From NCBI GenBank assembly GCA_029721435.1, contig CM056577.1, positions 115,876,219-115,940,218 of the forward strand: a DNA stretch of 64,000 bases, given 5' to 3'. The notes under the pieces are model-generated. The model searched no databases and was not told the origin of the DNA. It saw only the letters and a program-made list of their open reading frames with translations. Origin of the DNA: Gymnothorax reevesii. Taxonomy: Eukaryota > Chordata > Actinopteri > Anguilliformes > Muraenidae. Positions 12,101-23,830 of the stretch are shown piece by piece (position 1 is the first letter of the stretch; each line of letters opens with the position of its first letter). Position numbers and translations under genes: made by a program.

Positions 12101-15100
12101 AGAGAATTCTTGCACAACTTAGAAATGTGTTTAGGGTCATCATCCCATTGATTATTTTCACCGGCCAATCAATTTCTTTATAGTTGGCAATGCGTGCCTC
12201 TCAAGGATGCTAGGATACTTCTTTTGATACGTTATTCCGTCAATTTTTGACATCACCGGCTTCTTTCCAGTAGACTGAACCATAATATTACCACCTCCAT
12301 GCTGTACTGAAGGTGTTAATGTCTATATTTTGAAATGTTCTCCAACTTAACGGCTCACCCAAGTTCTGCTTTTGGGTGAGAGAATTTCACATTTTGATTA
12401 ATCGGTCCTAAGGTCTTGTATCCAGTCTAGTGTCCAGTCTTTGAATTTCTTTGCAAACTCGTCTTTTTTTTTTTTTTTTTCTATTTATTTTTTACTTGTC
12501 ATGCACAGATAACGAACATCAGAAGCACTTGACTTCTGTTTTGCAACACTATTGCCACTAGTATTCAGCAAACCAGTCCCTTTGAAGTGTTTGGCGTTTC
12601 TTACAGTGCCATGGCAGCATTTAATGGCATCAGCATCGTATAAGGCCACAATGCGACTACGAACAATCAGAGCTCATTCAGTTGTGCCATCATGTGTAAC
12701 TGTGACACTGGTCATGTGACCTTATATACTGGAACAGCTGACCATGAGAGGTAATTTTGCAGATTAATGTTGCCTCAAAGCAGTTCAAACTTTTTTTTTT
12801 TTGCATCAATAATCATGGAATGAGCCTTCAAACATGCATTCAGGCTATGGGAGAGTGAGGGGGAATTTGCGACACCTCTCAGTTGTTTAAAAAATGGATG
12901 TTTTCTGCGTTTTTTGCTCATTACCTATATTTTTACCTCAACATACTTGTTCTCTTTCTGTTCTCTTTGCCCACAGTAGCATTTTTCAATACATCTTCAC
13001 CAAAAAATTATACAGAAGTAATATATTAGGACCCCCTTTAGATGAAAGTGGTGGTGTATAATCATCACTGCACGTAAAGCTTGAATCTCTGGGACATTTT
13101 CGTACCACATAAAACTTCATTCCAGAACTGTGTAAGTGCATTATAAGCTAAGTGTCTTCTCTCTGGTGTTAAAACTATTAAATTCCTTCAGCTTGAAGGT
13201 CACATGATGTCATATTAAAAAAATTTTAAATAAATTTTATAATTGAAATCAAACTGTACTAACAGCCTTCACCCACTGATGTTTCCGCTCAGGATCCACA
13301 TAAAAAAACGAAAGATGACCTTGTGGATCTGCAGCTTGAGCTCAAGCAGCGGAAAAAACGCTCTAGCAAGGAGCAAGATCATGGATGGGCTGGAGGGAGA
13401 GATTCCGGAGACTCCCGGGGATCCAGCCGGGAGAGATCAGCAGAGAAATCCTCCAAACGTCACAAGAAGTCCAAGTACGTGCATGACATTCAGGGCTGTT
13501 GCAGTACTTGCATGACTGGATACTTTGAGCCTCTTTGTGGGTGTCATCATGAAAGCAAAACTAGTCAATCATGTTCTACATGCCAGAAATATTACAACCC
13601 CAATTCCGAAATAGTTGGGACGAAGTGTAAATTGTGAATGAAGTCAAACTGCAATGACTTTCAGATTGCATGAGCCAATATGTTATTTACAACAGAGCAT
13701 AGATAGCCTTTCAAATGTTGAAACTGAGACATTTTACATTTTTACCCACAAAATGAGCTTAGTTCAAAATTTCTGGCTGCAACAGGTCTCAACAGTTGGG
13801 ACACAGGCAAAAAAGGGCTGAAAAAGCAATTAATATATGAGAATCAACTGAAAGAACATTTAGCAAGTAATTAAATTAACAGCATCAGGTGTGTAACATG
13901 ATTGGCTATAAAAGGGATGTCTAAGAGAGGCTGAGTCTCTCAAAAGTAAAGATGGCCAGAGGCTCTCCAACCTGTGAAGGCTTGCGTAGAAAAATAATGG
14001 AATAATTTATAAACAATGTTCCTCAACGTCTTTGGAGACTTTGAAGGCCTCATCATCGACAGTGCATAACATCATCAAAATATTCAGAGAAACTGGAAGA
14101 TCTCTGCGCGTCAGGGACAAGGCGGAAGACCTTTACTGGATGCCCGTGTTCTTCGGGCCCTCAGACGCCACTGCATCACTCACCGGCATGATTCAGTCAT
14201 TGACATTGCTAATTGGGCCCGAGATTACTTCAAGAAACCACTGTCTGTAAACACAGTCCGCCGTGCCATCCACAGATGCCACCTAAACCTCTATCATGCA
14301 AAAAGGAAGCCATTGTTGAGCATGATCCAGAAGCTCCGCCGTGTTCTGTGGGCTAAGGCTTATTTAAAATGGACTGTGGCAAAGTGGCCTGTGGTCAGAC
14401 GAGTCCAAATTTGACATTCTTGTTGGAAATCATGGGTATCGTGTCCTCATGGGCTAAAGAGGTGAAACACCCCTCCTGTTATCAGCATTCAGTTCAAAAG
14501 CCAGCATCTATGATGATATGTGGATGCATTAGTGCATATGGTGTGGGACCCTTGCATGTTTTAAAAAGCACCATGAATGCTGAAAGGTATACAAATGTTT
14601 TAGAGCAACATATGCTCCCCTCCAGGTGACATCTATTCTAGGGAAGGCCTTGCTTCATGGTAGAAGAGTCATGGGAACAGCATGGCTTCATGGTAGAAGA
14701 GTCCGTGTGCTGAACTGGCCTGCCTGCAGTCCTGACCTTCACCGATTGAGATTATTTGGCGCATAATTAAACAAAAAGTCCGTCAAAGGAGACCCAAAAC
14801 TCTCCAGCAGCTGGAGACCTGTATTAAACAAGAGTGGGATCAAATTCCAATGGCTAAACTTAAGAGACTTGTCTCCTCAATGTCCAGACACCTCCAGTCT
14901 GTGTTAAAAAGAGGAGATGGTACACCATGGTAAATAGGCCCCTGTTCCAACTTTTTTGAGACCTGTAGCAGCGATCAAATTTGAAATGAGCTAATTTTGT
15001 GGATAAAATTGTAAAATTTCTCAGTTTCAACATTTGCTAAGTTATCTCTGTTCTATTGTGAATAAAATACTGGCTGGTGTGATTTGACAGTCATTTTGAT

Positions 15101-18100
15101 TTTATTCACAATTTACACTTTGTCCCAACTATTTCAGAATTGGGGTTGTACAAGGAAACCGTGCGATGTTTCATCCAAACATATGAAGCAGATAAAACAT
15201 ACTTGCACTCCCGTGGGCAAAATTCAAAATGGCATAATATTATGGTTTCAGTGGTCTTAAAAGTAAATCATTTGCAGTCCTGAGACTTCCTGCGTCTCCA
15301 TTTGCTCGTTAACTTTTGCAGTGGTGAACTGTCTGGGGGTCAAGCTGGAACCTGTGTCACCATAAATCTGAGCTGCTTCACTCTGAAAAGTCAAGTATTG
15401 CTCCAGACTACAAGAGCTCATTGCAGAAAGGCTTGCTTCCCTCACTTGATAACATCTGATCATTCCTTTTGAAAAGAGGCTTTTTTTACTTTTTTTTTAA
15501 CCTGACGCTGTTCACAAGTTTACCTGCACGGCTAAAACATTTAAGGAAATCAAAGGGAGATGCTGTCCTATAAAAAGTTACTTATTCTGTCTGTTCAATA
15601 CTTGGTGAGGCATAACAACAGCAGCCAAAAAGAAACCCTGTTTCTTGTTTGTGGTCACATGACTGGGTCTCCATCAAAAATGCCAACCCTTATGTTTTTA
15701 GCCACTGTTCAGAAATGCAGTATCTGGATTTTGAAGGTTTTTTTTTTTTTTTGTGTGTGGCAGCAAAAGCACTAAGTAATTGAAATAATACTGAGAGAAT
15801 GCGGTCACTGCGATGGATGGCAGTTATACTTTTCTCCACTTCTGACGATACTGAATTAAGAAAATGCAAGATATCAGAACAAAACTTTGTGCATGTATTT
15901 TATGCATAGTCTAGATGAGCCCTTTGCTACATGGAAATGAGTTGGATTTGGACTCTGTACAGAGATTAGTTTGTTTCTGGAGCACAACTCAAAAATTGTC
16001 CATTATATCTTTCTGAAACTTTGTCTGTGCATTACCTTCCAGATCATTCCAGAGGAAAGTCACATCAACATTCTTGTTTGAATTTTTTGAAGGTGTAGGA
16101 TTGACATGACTTTCGCAAATAAGCCGGGGCTGGAGGGATATGTCATCTTCTGATTACTCTTGTTTCATTTGACTATAACCTACATATGTTTTTTTTCTTT
16201 TTTCTTTTCTTCAAACGATATGCAACTTGAATAGGCTACCAGTGTTTGAAACCTAATTCCACAGTCATGCCATTACACTTTAAAAAGGACACATTGTGCT
16301 GGATTTTAGTTTCTCTTTCCAATCATTTCAATTGTTTTGGGCGGTTCACTGTCGAGAATAAGGATTAGGATTGACTGCAGGCCTAAAAAACATTCTTAAA
16401 AGAATAATCCTACCCACCAACTCTACCCTAAATTCTTGACATGACCGGAAACAAAAGATTTTTTAAAAATTCTGTTCAATTTCCTGACCAATGATTAAAG
16501 GTTTTAAATTCTTGCCATTTTGGGCTTTACCCATTTTTTGACCAAGAGGATATATTTTACTTATCAGTCTTAAAGTGGTGAGAGATTCTAAAAACGCTGA
16601 AAGGCTGCATTCTTCTGCAATGCAAGTTGCATCCCCCAAGACTCAATATTCAGACCTCTGTTTTAGCTTAAATGAGAGGGAAACCTCAACCATAACGGTT
16701 TCTTTTCACCTTCTAGGAAAAGCAAGAAGAAGCGTGACCGTTCACGGTCGTCCTCTGCCGGATCTCCACGCTCCCACAGAGCTGGAGATTATCCCAGCGA
16801 GGAGCCCATGGAGGAGGGCTACAGCAAAGCCCCACCGGGACCCAGGGACCATGGGGGCCCGATTGTCAGAGGGCCAGGTCGAGGTGGCTTTGTAAGTTTC
16901 TTCAATGCCTGTGGATTTGCACTTTCTTCCTATTCCTCTTAAACAGATAATTTTGTTTAAGTTCTAAAATCACTTGGCCTTTTAATTACCTTAGATCAGT
17001 GGTGACCAGCCCTGTTCTGAGAGATTACATATGGTAGATCTCAGGGAATTGGGTAAGTTACCACTGCGCCAGATCAAAGTCCTGTAATCCTGGCCACAGG
17101 ATCTACAGGACTTGGTATCAGTTCCGGACCAAATGCATAATTTCAAAGAGCTTCTTAAATTTATCTTGCCTTGCATTGTTTCTTGAGTCTGAACTGGTCG
17201 CCAGTTTTTTACGTTAAGTGGAAAACCAGAGGAACTTCTGGCTTCGCTGGCCCAAGGTTTCAGGCCCCCGATTTAAATTAAAGGTATTGGTTGACTGTTC
17301 AAGCTCTTGTTCTAATTTCAGAAAATCGGAGGCAGGGGGTGGAACAAGATTAGTTACCCAGGGTACAACACTGGGCCAGTGGCTGCCACAGGTGTGCCAC
17401 AGCGTCCCCCTGAGGAAGAATGGGACCCAGAGTACACGCCCAAAAGCAACAAGTATTACCTGGTGGGTGAGTCCTTATGCAATTGCGTCAATATTGCTAT
17501 TGCTTTGACTATGAAAATGGAGTACTGGCATTACAGTCTGAACCGACGGCATTCTTTACCATTTGTAGTTTATGCGTAACTGTTAATCAGATGAGTATAA
17601 ATTGGTTGGAAGAGTGATAAGGATGTCTGTTTGAGATTATAAAATCATTGGTCCATGACTGTCTTACCCTGTGTCTGGAGCTCTATCCTCTTGTAGATTC
17701 AACTTTTTTTTTGCCAATTTGCTGTTTTTAAAGCACCCCAGGGTTTCAGCTACATGTAATTTGATCATGGTGCACCGCCACGGCAAAGTAAAAGCTGCCA
17801 CGCCCATGTAAAATGACTTCACAAATTCCAGAAATCCTAGGGACGATCAGGTGTCGCCAGTTCTCCTTTTTAAGTGAAAATGAGCGCTCATAATTCTTGA
17901 CCTTTTGTCAATCATTTTGCGCGATGAACATGTTTTCCAATGAATAAAAATTGGCCATCGGCAGTAAAACGTGCTGCTTTCTTCCTAATGCAATGTGTGC
18001 AACGATTAGAAATATTTTGTTCACTTTGCAAAACTATAAACTACAATATTATCTTCTGTGTTTGCTCTGAGCACATCCTGCTCTACCTAATTGTATCTTC

Positions 18101-21100
18101 ATGATTATTTAATTCCAATTCTGGAGTCCGGAGTCATGATGGGTTTTCATATTAAATGTGAAATCCACCATGATGCAAGTGAAACTGATAAACCTCCAAG
18201 CACATAAACTTCAATTATTACATCGCCTACGTGCTGATTAATGAAAACTGGCCACACCGGATAATGCTGAAGCCCTCCACCACAGTTTCAAAAAATCCTG
18301 GAGGAAATCCTGCTCTCACTTATGAGGCAAGCCCCATGGGCCTTGACAACGGTGGCCTTCTGCCATCTTTGTGCCCCTCCAGCATAAAGAAAGTGGTAGG
18401 TTACAATTGTTAAGTGCAAAACTTCAAGATGGTTCTCTGTACTGTGGTCAGTTATTGGAGCAAAAGCATTAACCACAATGAAATCTTCAGTTCTAAAACA
18501 AGGATTATCACCAATCATGGGTAGAAGTCGGAATAATTGACGAGTGAGGGAAGAAATCGATGTCGGTACTGTGACAAAGTAAACCTAGTAAAGAGTTTCA
18601 CATTCATGTTCATGCTTGTCAAGTCATTACAGGGAAGACTGCAGCCGTCTTAGAATTATTATTAATACAGTATTAATATACAGGGATAGTTCACTTTTTT
18701 GAAGTGGGGTTGTATGAGCTACAAATTGCCACTACTTACATTAGATGCAGTAGAAAGCTCTCTGATCTCCTCCACGTAGCCGCACCAGCGCATAGTGCTA
18801 GGTGGAAATTTAGGCGATACACTGTTGTGAACAGAAACACAGAAACGGCGTATATTCACGGCCTAAAAGAGGTCCTACCTGAAAATAATACACCATTTCA
18901 ATTGTACACTATATTTATATTTAAATAAAATTACAGCACTTTAGCTGCTCGAAAAAAAAACACAGTTGCTCTTGAACTAACCAACTGACGTATTCCTGTG
19001 TGAGGCGCATTATAGTTCACTGTGCGCTGTAGCGATCAGCTACAAAAAATGTGTGCAAAAAATTTGTTTCACGTCCAGTGTGCAAGTGGCTTAACTGCGG
19101 TTGCGAGGTCGGACGGCCATTTAACTTGAGCAAATATTTCGAAAATGGTCCGTGTGCATCGCTCTCTTGGACGTTAAAGCAAAACTGTATCCTGGTGCAC
19201 TTACAGCTTCCACCGCTTTGAAGTTCGGCAAAAGAGCTCTGTGTTTGCAGTATTTATTTTTCCAAAGAGGATTTTGTTTGGCTACATTCAGGGAAATCTC
19301 AACGGCGATCACTGCTGTACCCATGCATCAGGTGAAAGAGTGAAACACCTGTGAAAAAGTCTAATGTAACATTGCAGAACCAACTGATATAGCATAGGGC
19401 CCACGCAGCCACATACTGTGTACAGCACTCGCCATAATTATTGGCACCCCTGGTTAAGATGTGTTCTTTAGCTTCTAATAAATTAAGTTTTTTTCTAAAT
19501 AATATAGGACCCCAATGGGGAAAAAAAGAGAAAAATCCAACCTTTAATTCATGTGCATTTTTTAAGCTCTATCTTGGTCTCATTTGACCAAAGCATACGG
19601 TCCCTCTTGAAGTCCCAGTACTGCTTGGTGAACTCCAGATGTTTGCATTTATGATTGTGAGTGAGAAAAGGTTTTTACTGTGCATTCCTCCCAAACAGCT
19701 TGTTGGCTTGTAGATGGCCCCTGATGGTTGTTTTGGAGACTTTGTGACCCCAAGATGCTACCATTTGTTAACAGTGAGCTTTGGAGAACTTTTTATTTCT
19801 CTTACCATCCTCCTCACGTGGGTGGTGGCAAAATAACCTTGCGTCCTCGTCCAGGCTTGTTTACCACTGTTCCAGTTGTTTTAAACTTCTTAATGATTCC
19901 TCTGACAGTAGATATGGGCAGGTGCAGGGGAGTGGCTATTTTCTTGTAGCCATTGCCTGACTTGTGAAGGTTGACACCCATCTGCCTTACTTGAATGGGG
20001 TGTTCCTTTGTCTTTCCCATGCTGAAGAGTGGATAAGAGAAATTGCCTCTGTGTCACGTCATATTTATACCCCAGGGAAGCAGGATGTGATGGATTACTA
20101 ATTAAATGTTCCTAGATACTCTGATCAACTTTGTAAACTACTGTAGAAATGACAGAAATACTTCAATTACATTTATTTCCCAGGAATTGTTAGGGGTGCC
20201 AATAATTGTGGAACAGGTGATTCTATGAAAAATTATTATTTCTTAGTTGGGGATTTTTGTTTCCTTTAAAATACACTTGAGTTGAAGGTTACATTTTTTA
20301 ATAATTTTCCGTGTGAGACTATGCTTCTGCAATTAAAATTGAATTTATTTTAAGGCCTTTAACACATCTTAACCAGGGGTGCCAATGATTATGGTGGGCA
20401 GCTGTATCTGCTGTGTTGGTTATTATGGGGAATTTTTTTTTTTTTTTTTTTAATTTGAGACGTGATTCTTTGCCATTGAAATGCTGTCAATGCCGCAAAT
20501 CGCTCAGTCTGACCCAAACAGCTGATCGCTACTGAGCACGGAGGAATACTTCAGTTGGTTAGTTCAAGAGCAACTGTGTTTTTTTCCGAGGAGCTAAAGT
20601 GCTGTAATTTTTAAAATTTAGCGTGCAATTGAAATGGTGTATTTTCAGGTAGGACCTCTTTTAGGCCGTGAAAATACGCTGTTTCTCTGTTTCCATACGA
20701 AAGTGTATAGCCTAAATTGCCTGACAGCACTATGCGCTGGTGCGGCTACCTGGAGGAGATCAGAGAGCTTTCTACTGCATCTAATGTAAGTAGTGGCCAT
20801 TTGTAGCTCATACAACCGCACTTCAAAAAAGTGAACTATTCCTTTAACATGTTACTGAATTATTGTCTTTGACTGTGCTATCTTCGAAACTATCTTTCCA
20901 TGCACTGAACCCAGAAATCTTGACACCATTTGGTTGTAGCTGTACTTTCAATCTTTAAGAAATACTGAAATGGTCAGTTTTTTACCCTTTACCTCCTGAG
21001 GGTGAAACACCAATCAGGCCCCACCTTTCTGAAGCAGTTTAGCCAGCTACTTTTTAAAGTACTCTTACAAAAAGCTCTGAACACCAAAAACTACAAGCTA

Positions 21101-22341
21101 AACATTGTTACTACGAAAAGTTGTAAGACGCACATTGGACTTGCATCTGATTGTTTTAATTGATAGATTTTTTTTATGTCTGTATAATTTTTTTCGTGTC
21201 TCCGGAGTACTTTTATATTTACAAAAAAATCTTCTGTTTGAGAGCTCGGTGCTCAAAAATAATTTTCTTTATATGCTTTTGCAAGAAGCCCTTGAAGTCC
21301 AAACGTTTGAATCACTGTTGAATGGTTTCTGCCATTTAAATTACTAAAAATAGTAGGCAAAAATCTCATAACTTTTGATTGTAGCTATGCTGTATAATTA
21401 TGCTAATTTAGCCTATAAGGCTTGTTCTGATATTTTAACCCTCTATTAACCAGCGAAGCATATCTGCTACATGAAGTAAAGGGGTTAACAGCCTGGACAC
21501 GCTGTTGGTTTTGTTTATTGCCAAATAAACATTTGAGAATAACTTGAATGGTATGTCACTAATTTTTTCATTAGCATTATTACCCAATGTAGCAGATTTG
21601 CTACAATTTGGAAAGGTGGGCCAAATGTGTCATTTTTTTTTTAATCTACTGTTTTTCAAATAATGGCCCAAAATAAACATTTTTGCACAGGAAAATGATT
21701 TTAACACGATTGGAAATGGGTTTGGTTAATAGAGGGTTGAGACAGGATAGCAATCAAGTGAAACTTAGAACAAATGTTTTGATCGGTCCAAATATAGCAA
21801 CTTGGAGTGCCTTACGGTACTCTTAGTTTTTAACCCTATACCTCCTAATAGTTTTGTTCAACCAAGTAACCCGACAAATGGGAATTTTCTGCAGACGTCA
21901 AATGAGCATATATTTAGCTGCTCACCTGGGTTGCTGATCGGCTTAATACTAACTATGGAAATCTTACAAATATATTGAACCTTTGTGGCTTTCCAAGGCA
22001 GCAGCGCAATTCTGATGCGTTTTGAGATGTTCTGGGAACTATGAAGTTTCTAGGTCAAGTTCCTAGTCTTTCCTAACAGCCTTGTGATTAATATTCCATG
22101 GTACCTGTCTCTGTCCTTCCTGCAGCATGATGTCAGAGAGGGGGACAAGTGGTTGGATGGACGTGGGCGTGGCCGAGGGAGGGGCTTCGCCCCAAGTGGC
22201 AGAGGCAGATTTGTTGCCCGCAGCAGCAGCCCCAAGTGGGTCCACGACAAGTTCCAGGGGGGCATAGAAGAGGGGGAGCTGCCGGAGAGTGAGCAGGACC
22301 CCGATGAGGGGGACAGGAAGGGGGGCGGTTTGTCAAAATAA
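6006..22341 (+). CDS. thrap3: thrap3, THRAP3/BCLAF1-family RNA-processing protein
   Basis: Nuclear SR-like protein of the THRAP3/BCLAF1 family. Known family roles are mRNA splicing and export, Mediator/TRAP-linked transcription and the DNA-damage response. Coding exons: 6006-6127, 6344-7090, 7737-8201, 8963-9138, 10781-10889, 10997-11081, 13293-13474, 16717-16891, 17322-17462, 22126-22341. They join in phase to 2,418 nt, 805 residues plus TAA. Order: N-terminal RS repeats (about 7-51), an RG- and aromatic-rich segment (54-119), a second RS tract (about 121-165), a low-complexity middle, the conserved block with [10 protein letters not shown] (470-479) and [11 protein letters not shown], then [25 protein letters not shown] (718-729) and a C-terminal [15 protein letters not shown] segment. 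The NYRSN-like tyrosine/arginine region favours THRAP3 over BCLAF1. Human THRAP3 is about 955 residues; the middle is shorter here. The a or b copy of teleosts cannot be decided. Intron 4 begins with GC. Confidence 0.93.
6344..7090 (+). CDS. thrap3: thrap3 coding exon 2
   Basis: The acceptor is CAG at 6341-6343; a second in-frame AG at 6348-6349 would drop two residues, so either may be used. Encodes [41 protein letters not shown] and a serine-rich tract. Ends ...SAFQK with donor GTATGT, phase 2. Confidence 0.9.
7091..7736 (+). other. thrap3 intron 2
   Basis: No gene is seen inside. It contains a short direct repeat of CAAGGTCATTGATG (near 7531 and 7550). The missing human-like central segment of THRAP3 is not evident here. 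Confidence 0.6.
7737..8201 (+). CDS. thrap3: thrap3 coding exon 3
   Basis: Acceptor GAACAG. Encodes [19 protein letters not shown], corresponding to the family's KRYLEEQ region, then an acidic, lysine-rich linker with [14 protein letters not shown], ending FDFSITPG before donor GTAATT. In the human protein a considerably longer stretch lies at this point. Confidence 0.87.
8202..8962 (+). other. thrap3 intron 3
   Basis: Poly-T tract near 8395-8418 and AT-rich DNA. No exon encoding the central segment found in human THRAP3 was recognised. Confidence 0.6.
8963..9138 (+). CDS. thrap3: thrap3 coding exon 4, GC donor
   Basis: Acceptor TTTTCCAG (8961-8962); CAGCAG offers a second acceptor three bases on. 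Encodes [14 protein letters not shown] and the strongly conserved [12 protein letters not shown] and [18 protein letters not shown]. The exon must end after ATCAAAG because the next exon continues with QHF, yet the following bases are GCAGGC, so the donor is GC, not GT. Confidence 0.88.
9757..9830. repeat. Three TGACGTGGTG words
   Basis: TGACGTGGTGCGCGTCA occurs near 9758 and again near 9808, with TGACGTGGTG near 9789. GACG...CGTC gives each long copy partial dyad symmetry. Function is unknown. Confidence 0.65.
9860..10020 (+). mobile_element. Retroposon 3' tail (LINE/SINE type)
   Basis: The words GTGGCTGCCCACTGCTC and AAATGCAGAGGAAAAATT followed by a TATCTTATCTTATCTT tail are typical of a 3' end widespread in fish genomes. 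Only the tail is present; the 5' boundary is uncertain. Confidence 0.5.
10540..10675. repeat. CTGATTACGATTACAC tandem repeat
   Basis: CTGATTACGATTA starts at 10548, 10581 and 10611 (spacing 33 and 30), followed by a complementary run of TAATC words to about 10665. It is a short degenerate minisatellite. Confidence 0.75.
10781..10889 (+). CDS. thrap3: thrap3 coding exon 5
   Basis: Acceptor CTCACAG. Encodes [20 protein letters not shown]...SRKSPEIH, matching the family's TLHERFTKY...KSPEIHRR. Donor GTAATA. Confidence 0.9.
10997..11081 (+). CDS. thrap3: thrap3 coding exon 6
   Basis: Acceptor CCTGCAG. Encodes [12 protein letters not shown] and [22 protein letters not shown] is a family hallmark. 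Donor GTGACC, phase 0. Confidence 0.9.
11700..12765 (-). pseudogene. Decayed Tc1-like transposase, antisense
   Basis: Text such as TTTGATTACAGCATTGAAT, GCTCAATCGGATTAAGGTC and CATCATCCCATTGATTA reads in reverse as the worn catalytic half of a fish Tc1 transposase. No frame is intact and terminal repeats could not be fixed, so the limits are approximate. It sits in thrap3 intron 6. Confidence 0.4.
13293..13474 (+). CDS. thrap3: thrap3 coding exon 7
   Basis: Acceptor GCTCAG. Encodes [20 protein letters not shown], then a charged Ser/Arg/Gly stretch with [17 protein letters not shown]. It matches the human DPVDLRLDIERRKKHKERD block. Donor GTACGT. Confidence 0.9.
13595..15148 (+). mobile_element. 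Tc1/mariner element with degenerate transposase
   Basis: Flanked by TA (13593-13594 and 15149-15150). The left end CAACCCCAATTCCGAAATAG and the inverted right end (CTATTTCAGAATTGGGGTTG) differ by one base, and similarity continues through AAGTGTAAATTGTGAAT on both sides, giving inverted repeats of about 45 bp or more. It lies in thrap3 intron 7 in the gene's orientation and is probably removed by splicing. Confidence 0.88.
13952..14934 (+). pseudogene. Broken Tc1-type transposase
   Basis: Begins with the typical ATGGCCAGAGGC start of this Tc1 group. The helix-turn-helix part ([16 protein letters not shown]) and later pieces ([32 protein letters not shown]) lie in different frames, with stops and at least one duplicated segment (TGGTAGAAGAGTC near 14658 and 14691). 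The protein cannot be made as a whole. Confidence 0.8.
15151..16716 (+). other. Rest of thrap3 intron 7
   Basis: AT-rich DNA with homopolymer runs. No exons or repeat ends were recognised between the Tc1 fossil and coding exon 8. Confidence 0.4.
16717..16891 (+). CDS. thrap3: thrap3 coding exon 8
   Basis: Acceptor TTCTAG. Encodes [19 protein letters not shown], an acidic proline-rich linker and GPGRGGF. Donor GTAAGT, phase 0. Confidence 0.88.
17322..17462 (+). CDS. thrap3: thrap3 coding exon 9
   Basis: Acceptor AATTTCAG. Encodes [16 protein letters not shown] then [19 protein letters not shown], the near-invariant C-terminal signature shared by THRAP3 and BCLAF1. Donor GTGGGT, phase 0. Confidence 0.92.
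19423..20404 (-). mobile_element. Internally deleted Tc1 element, nested
   Basis: TA flanks (19421-19422 and 20405-20406). The ends read CAGC..CGCCATAAT.ATTGGC then ACCCCTGGTTAAGATGTG as an inverted pair. Inside, on the minus strand, 19814-20020 encodes the start of a Tc1 transposase: [12 protein letters not shown] and the helix-turn-helix [16 protein letters not shown]. The catalytic region is largely deleted. It is nested in the long-inverted-repeat element. Confidence 0.82.
19814..20020 (-). pseudogene. Tc1 transposase N-terminal fragment
   Basis: 68 residues beginning MGKTKE, with an HTH_Tnp-type segment ([20 protein letters not shown]) and a GRGRK basic hook, then a stop. Full Tc1 transposases are about 330-340 residues, so the DDE domain is missing. 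It could at most bind the element's ends. Confidence 0.7.
21439..21736. mobile_element. 298-bp miniature element, TTAA-type
   Basis: Ends CCCTCTATTAACCA (21439-21452) and its exact complement TGGTTAATAGAGGG (21723-21736). Flanked by TTAA on the left and TTGA on the right, as for a decayed TTAA target duplication. No coding capacity. It lies in thrap3 intron 9. Confidence 0.7.
22126..22341 (+). CDS. thrap3: thrap3 final coding exon
   Basis: Acceptor CCTGCAG. Encodes [39 protein letters not shown] and an acidic tail, ending TAA at 22339-22341. The preceding 4.7-kb intron is packed with transposable elements. Confidence 0.92.
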   Translation, partial: HDVREGDKWLDGRGRGRGRGFAPSGRGRFVARSSSPKWVHDKFQGGIEEGELPESEQDPDEGDRKGGGLSK

Positions 22342-23599
22342 CCCCTTCAACTTAATTTTTTTTTTTTTAACTGAGCCCCATAGTGTACAAATGCCACCAG
22401 TTTGTCTCTTCTGTTGCTCCCTAGTTTACTCTACCAAAGTTCCTGTCTGAAACCTGTGCTACCATGATTCTGCTCTGCCTGTTTTCCTGTCTCATAAGCT
22501 TGCAGTCCTCTCTGCTGTCACCTTCATGCCCAGAGGGATTGAAATTGAGGGGCCATTGCTTTTTCTTTTGCTTTCTGCAGACCCTCTGCTTCCAGTAGCT
22601 GTTAAGGGACTCCGTATTAACACATGAAAACTGCACTTGTGCCTGCAAAAGACACGCGTAACAAAGTGAATGAGTTTGCTTGCACTCTGATAATAGCACC
22701 ACACTTGTTTAGCTATGGAGTGTTCTTGTGGCCAAGTTGTAGTGCAAGGACTCCCTTCATTGTACTGAAGTTAGGCATTTTGGACCTGAAGTTCATTGTT
22801 TTAGTATAGTCTCCTCTTCCATGTGGCAGTTTGTACTGTCTGGATTTTATGGAGATGCTGCAGATTTTTTTTTTTTTGTTGTTGTATTTTTAAAAACAAA
22901 TGGAAAATTTTAAATCTGTTGAAAAAAAATCTAAGTAATGCAGGAGGGTTTTGTATAATATAATGGTCGTGCCTGTTCTTTTTGAGAATTTACTCAATAT
23001 CCATATAATGATAAATACAATTGAAGACTGAAAACTGAAAATTGTAGTCTTTGCATTTTTTTTTCCCCTGTGAACTAGAGCTTTACTGTTTGAGCTTGAT
23101 TTCTTTAATTTGTACTTGCCAATCTGGAAGGGGCAGGCAAAGGTACAACCGAAGCACAGAAAATGGGGTGAAGGCAGGTTAAGCTTTGCTGGTGTGTTCT
23201 GCTCGGCGCTCTTCAGATGCTGGATATACTGTATGATGATGTTGCCCTTACATTAAATCCTTCTCCAGTGGTTCTGTATCATTTATTTCAAGAGACGATG
23301 TATAAAGGACAAACCAATCACTTAAATGTGCTGATGCATGAAAACATTCAAAAAAAAAAAATCCCTTAAATTTGACTCTGTACTGTTTACTTGGATCACT
23401 ACTGTAAACTACATTGGGTAAAGCAAGTGAAAGGTTTTCCTTTGCATCATTTATTAAAAAGATTTCATATATCATGGTCATGCAACAAGAACGCAAGTGT
23501 AATCACTATCCCCTGCCACGATCAAGGGCCATAAATGTGCATATATATCAGTGGCAGCTCAAAACAATCCCGCAAAATTAATGATTGGTCACAACCGGT

Positions 23600-23830
23600 T
23601 TTCATTCATTCATTACGTCTGCCAAGGATGTAATAAAATTGCCTCAGTTTTTTTGTCTGTGTATCTGTCTGTGAACAGGATAACGTAAAAACTGATGAAC
23701 AGTTTACCATGAAAATTCTCACATATGAAGATCTCATAACTTGGAAGACCCCATTAAATTTTGGTGTTGATCCGAATCCGGATCACGATTCGGCGGACGT
23801 CAGAAATCTGATTGCTCTTGTTTAAATTAC
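23600..23830. repeat. Dispersed repeat fragment with GATCCGGATC-like word
   Basis: Contains TCTGTCTGTGAACAGGATAA, AACTGATGAACAG, and GATCCGAATCCGGATCACGA. This text pattern is familiar as a non-autonomous repeat common in fish. No ends could be fixed. Confidence 0.4.

Larger units (their letters stand above)
18682..20843. mobile_element. 2.2-kb element with ~350-bp inverted repeats
   Basis: The left arm from 18682 (AGGGATAGTTCACTTTTTTG) and the inverted right arm ending 20843 match over roughly 350 bp with small indels and substitutions. The right side is followed by TTAA (20844-20847); the left flank does not show TTAA. The unique inner part has no intact gene. A separate Tc1 derivative (19423-20404) is inserted inside. 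The ends and possible TTAA duplication suggest a Kolobok- or piggyBac-like group, but this is not proven. Confidence 0.75.
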
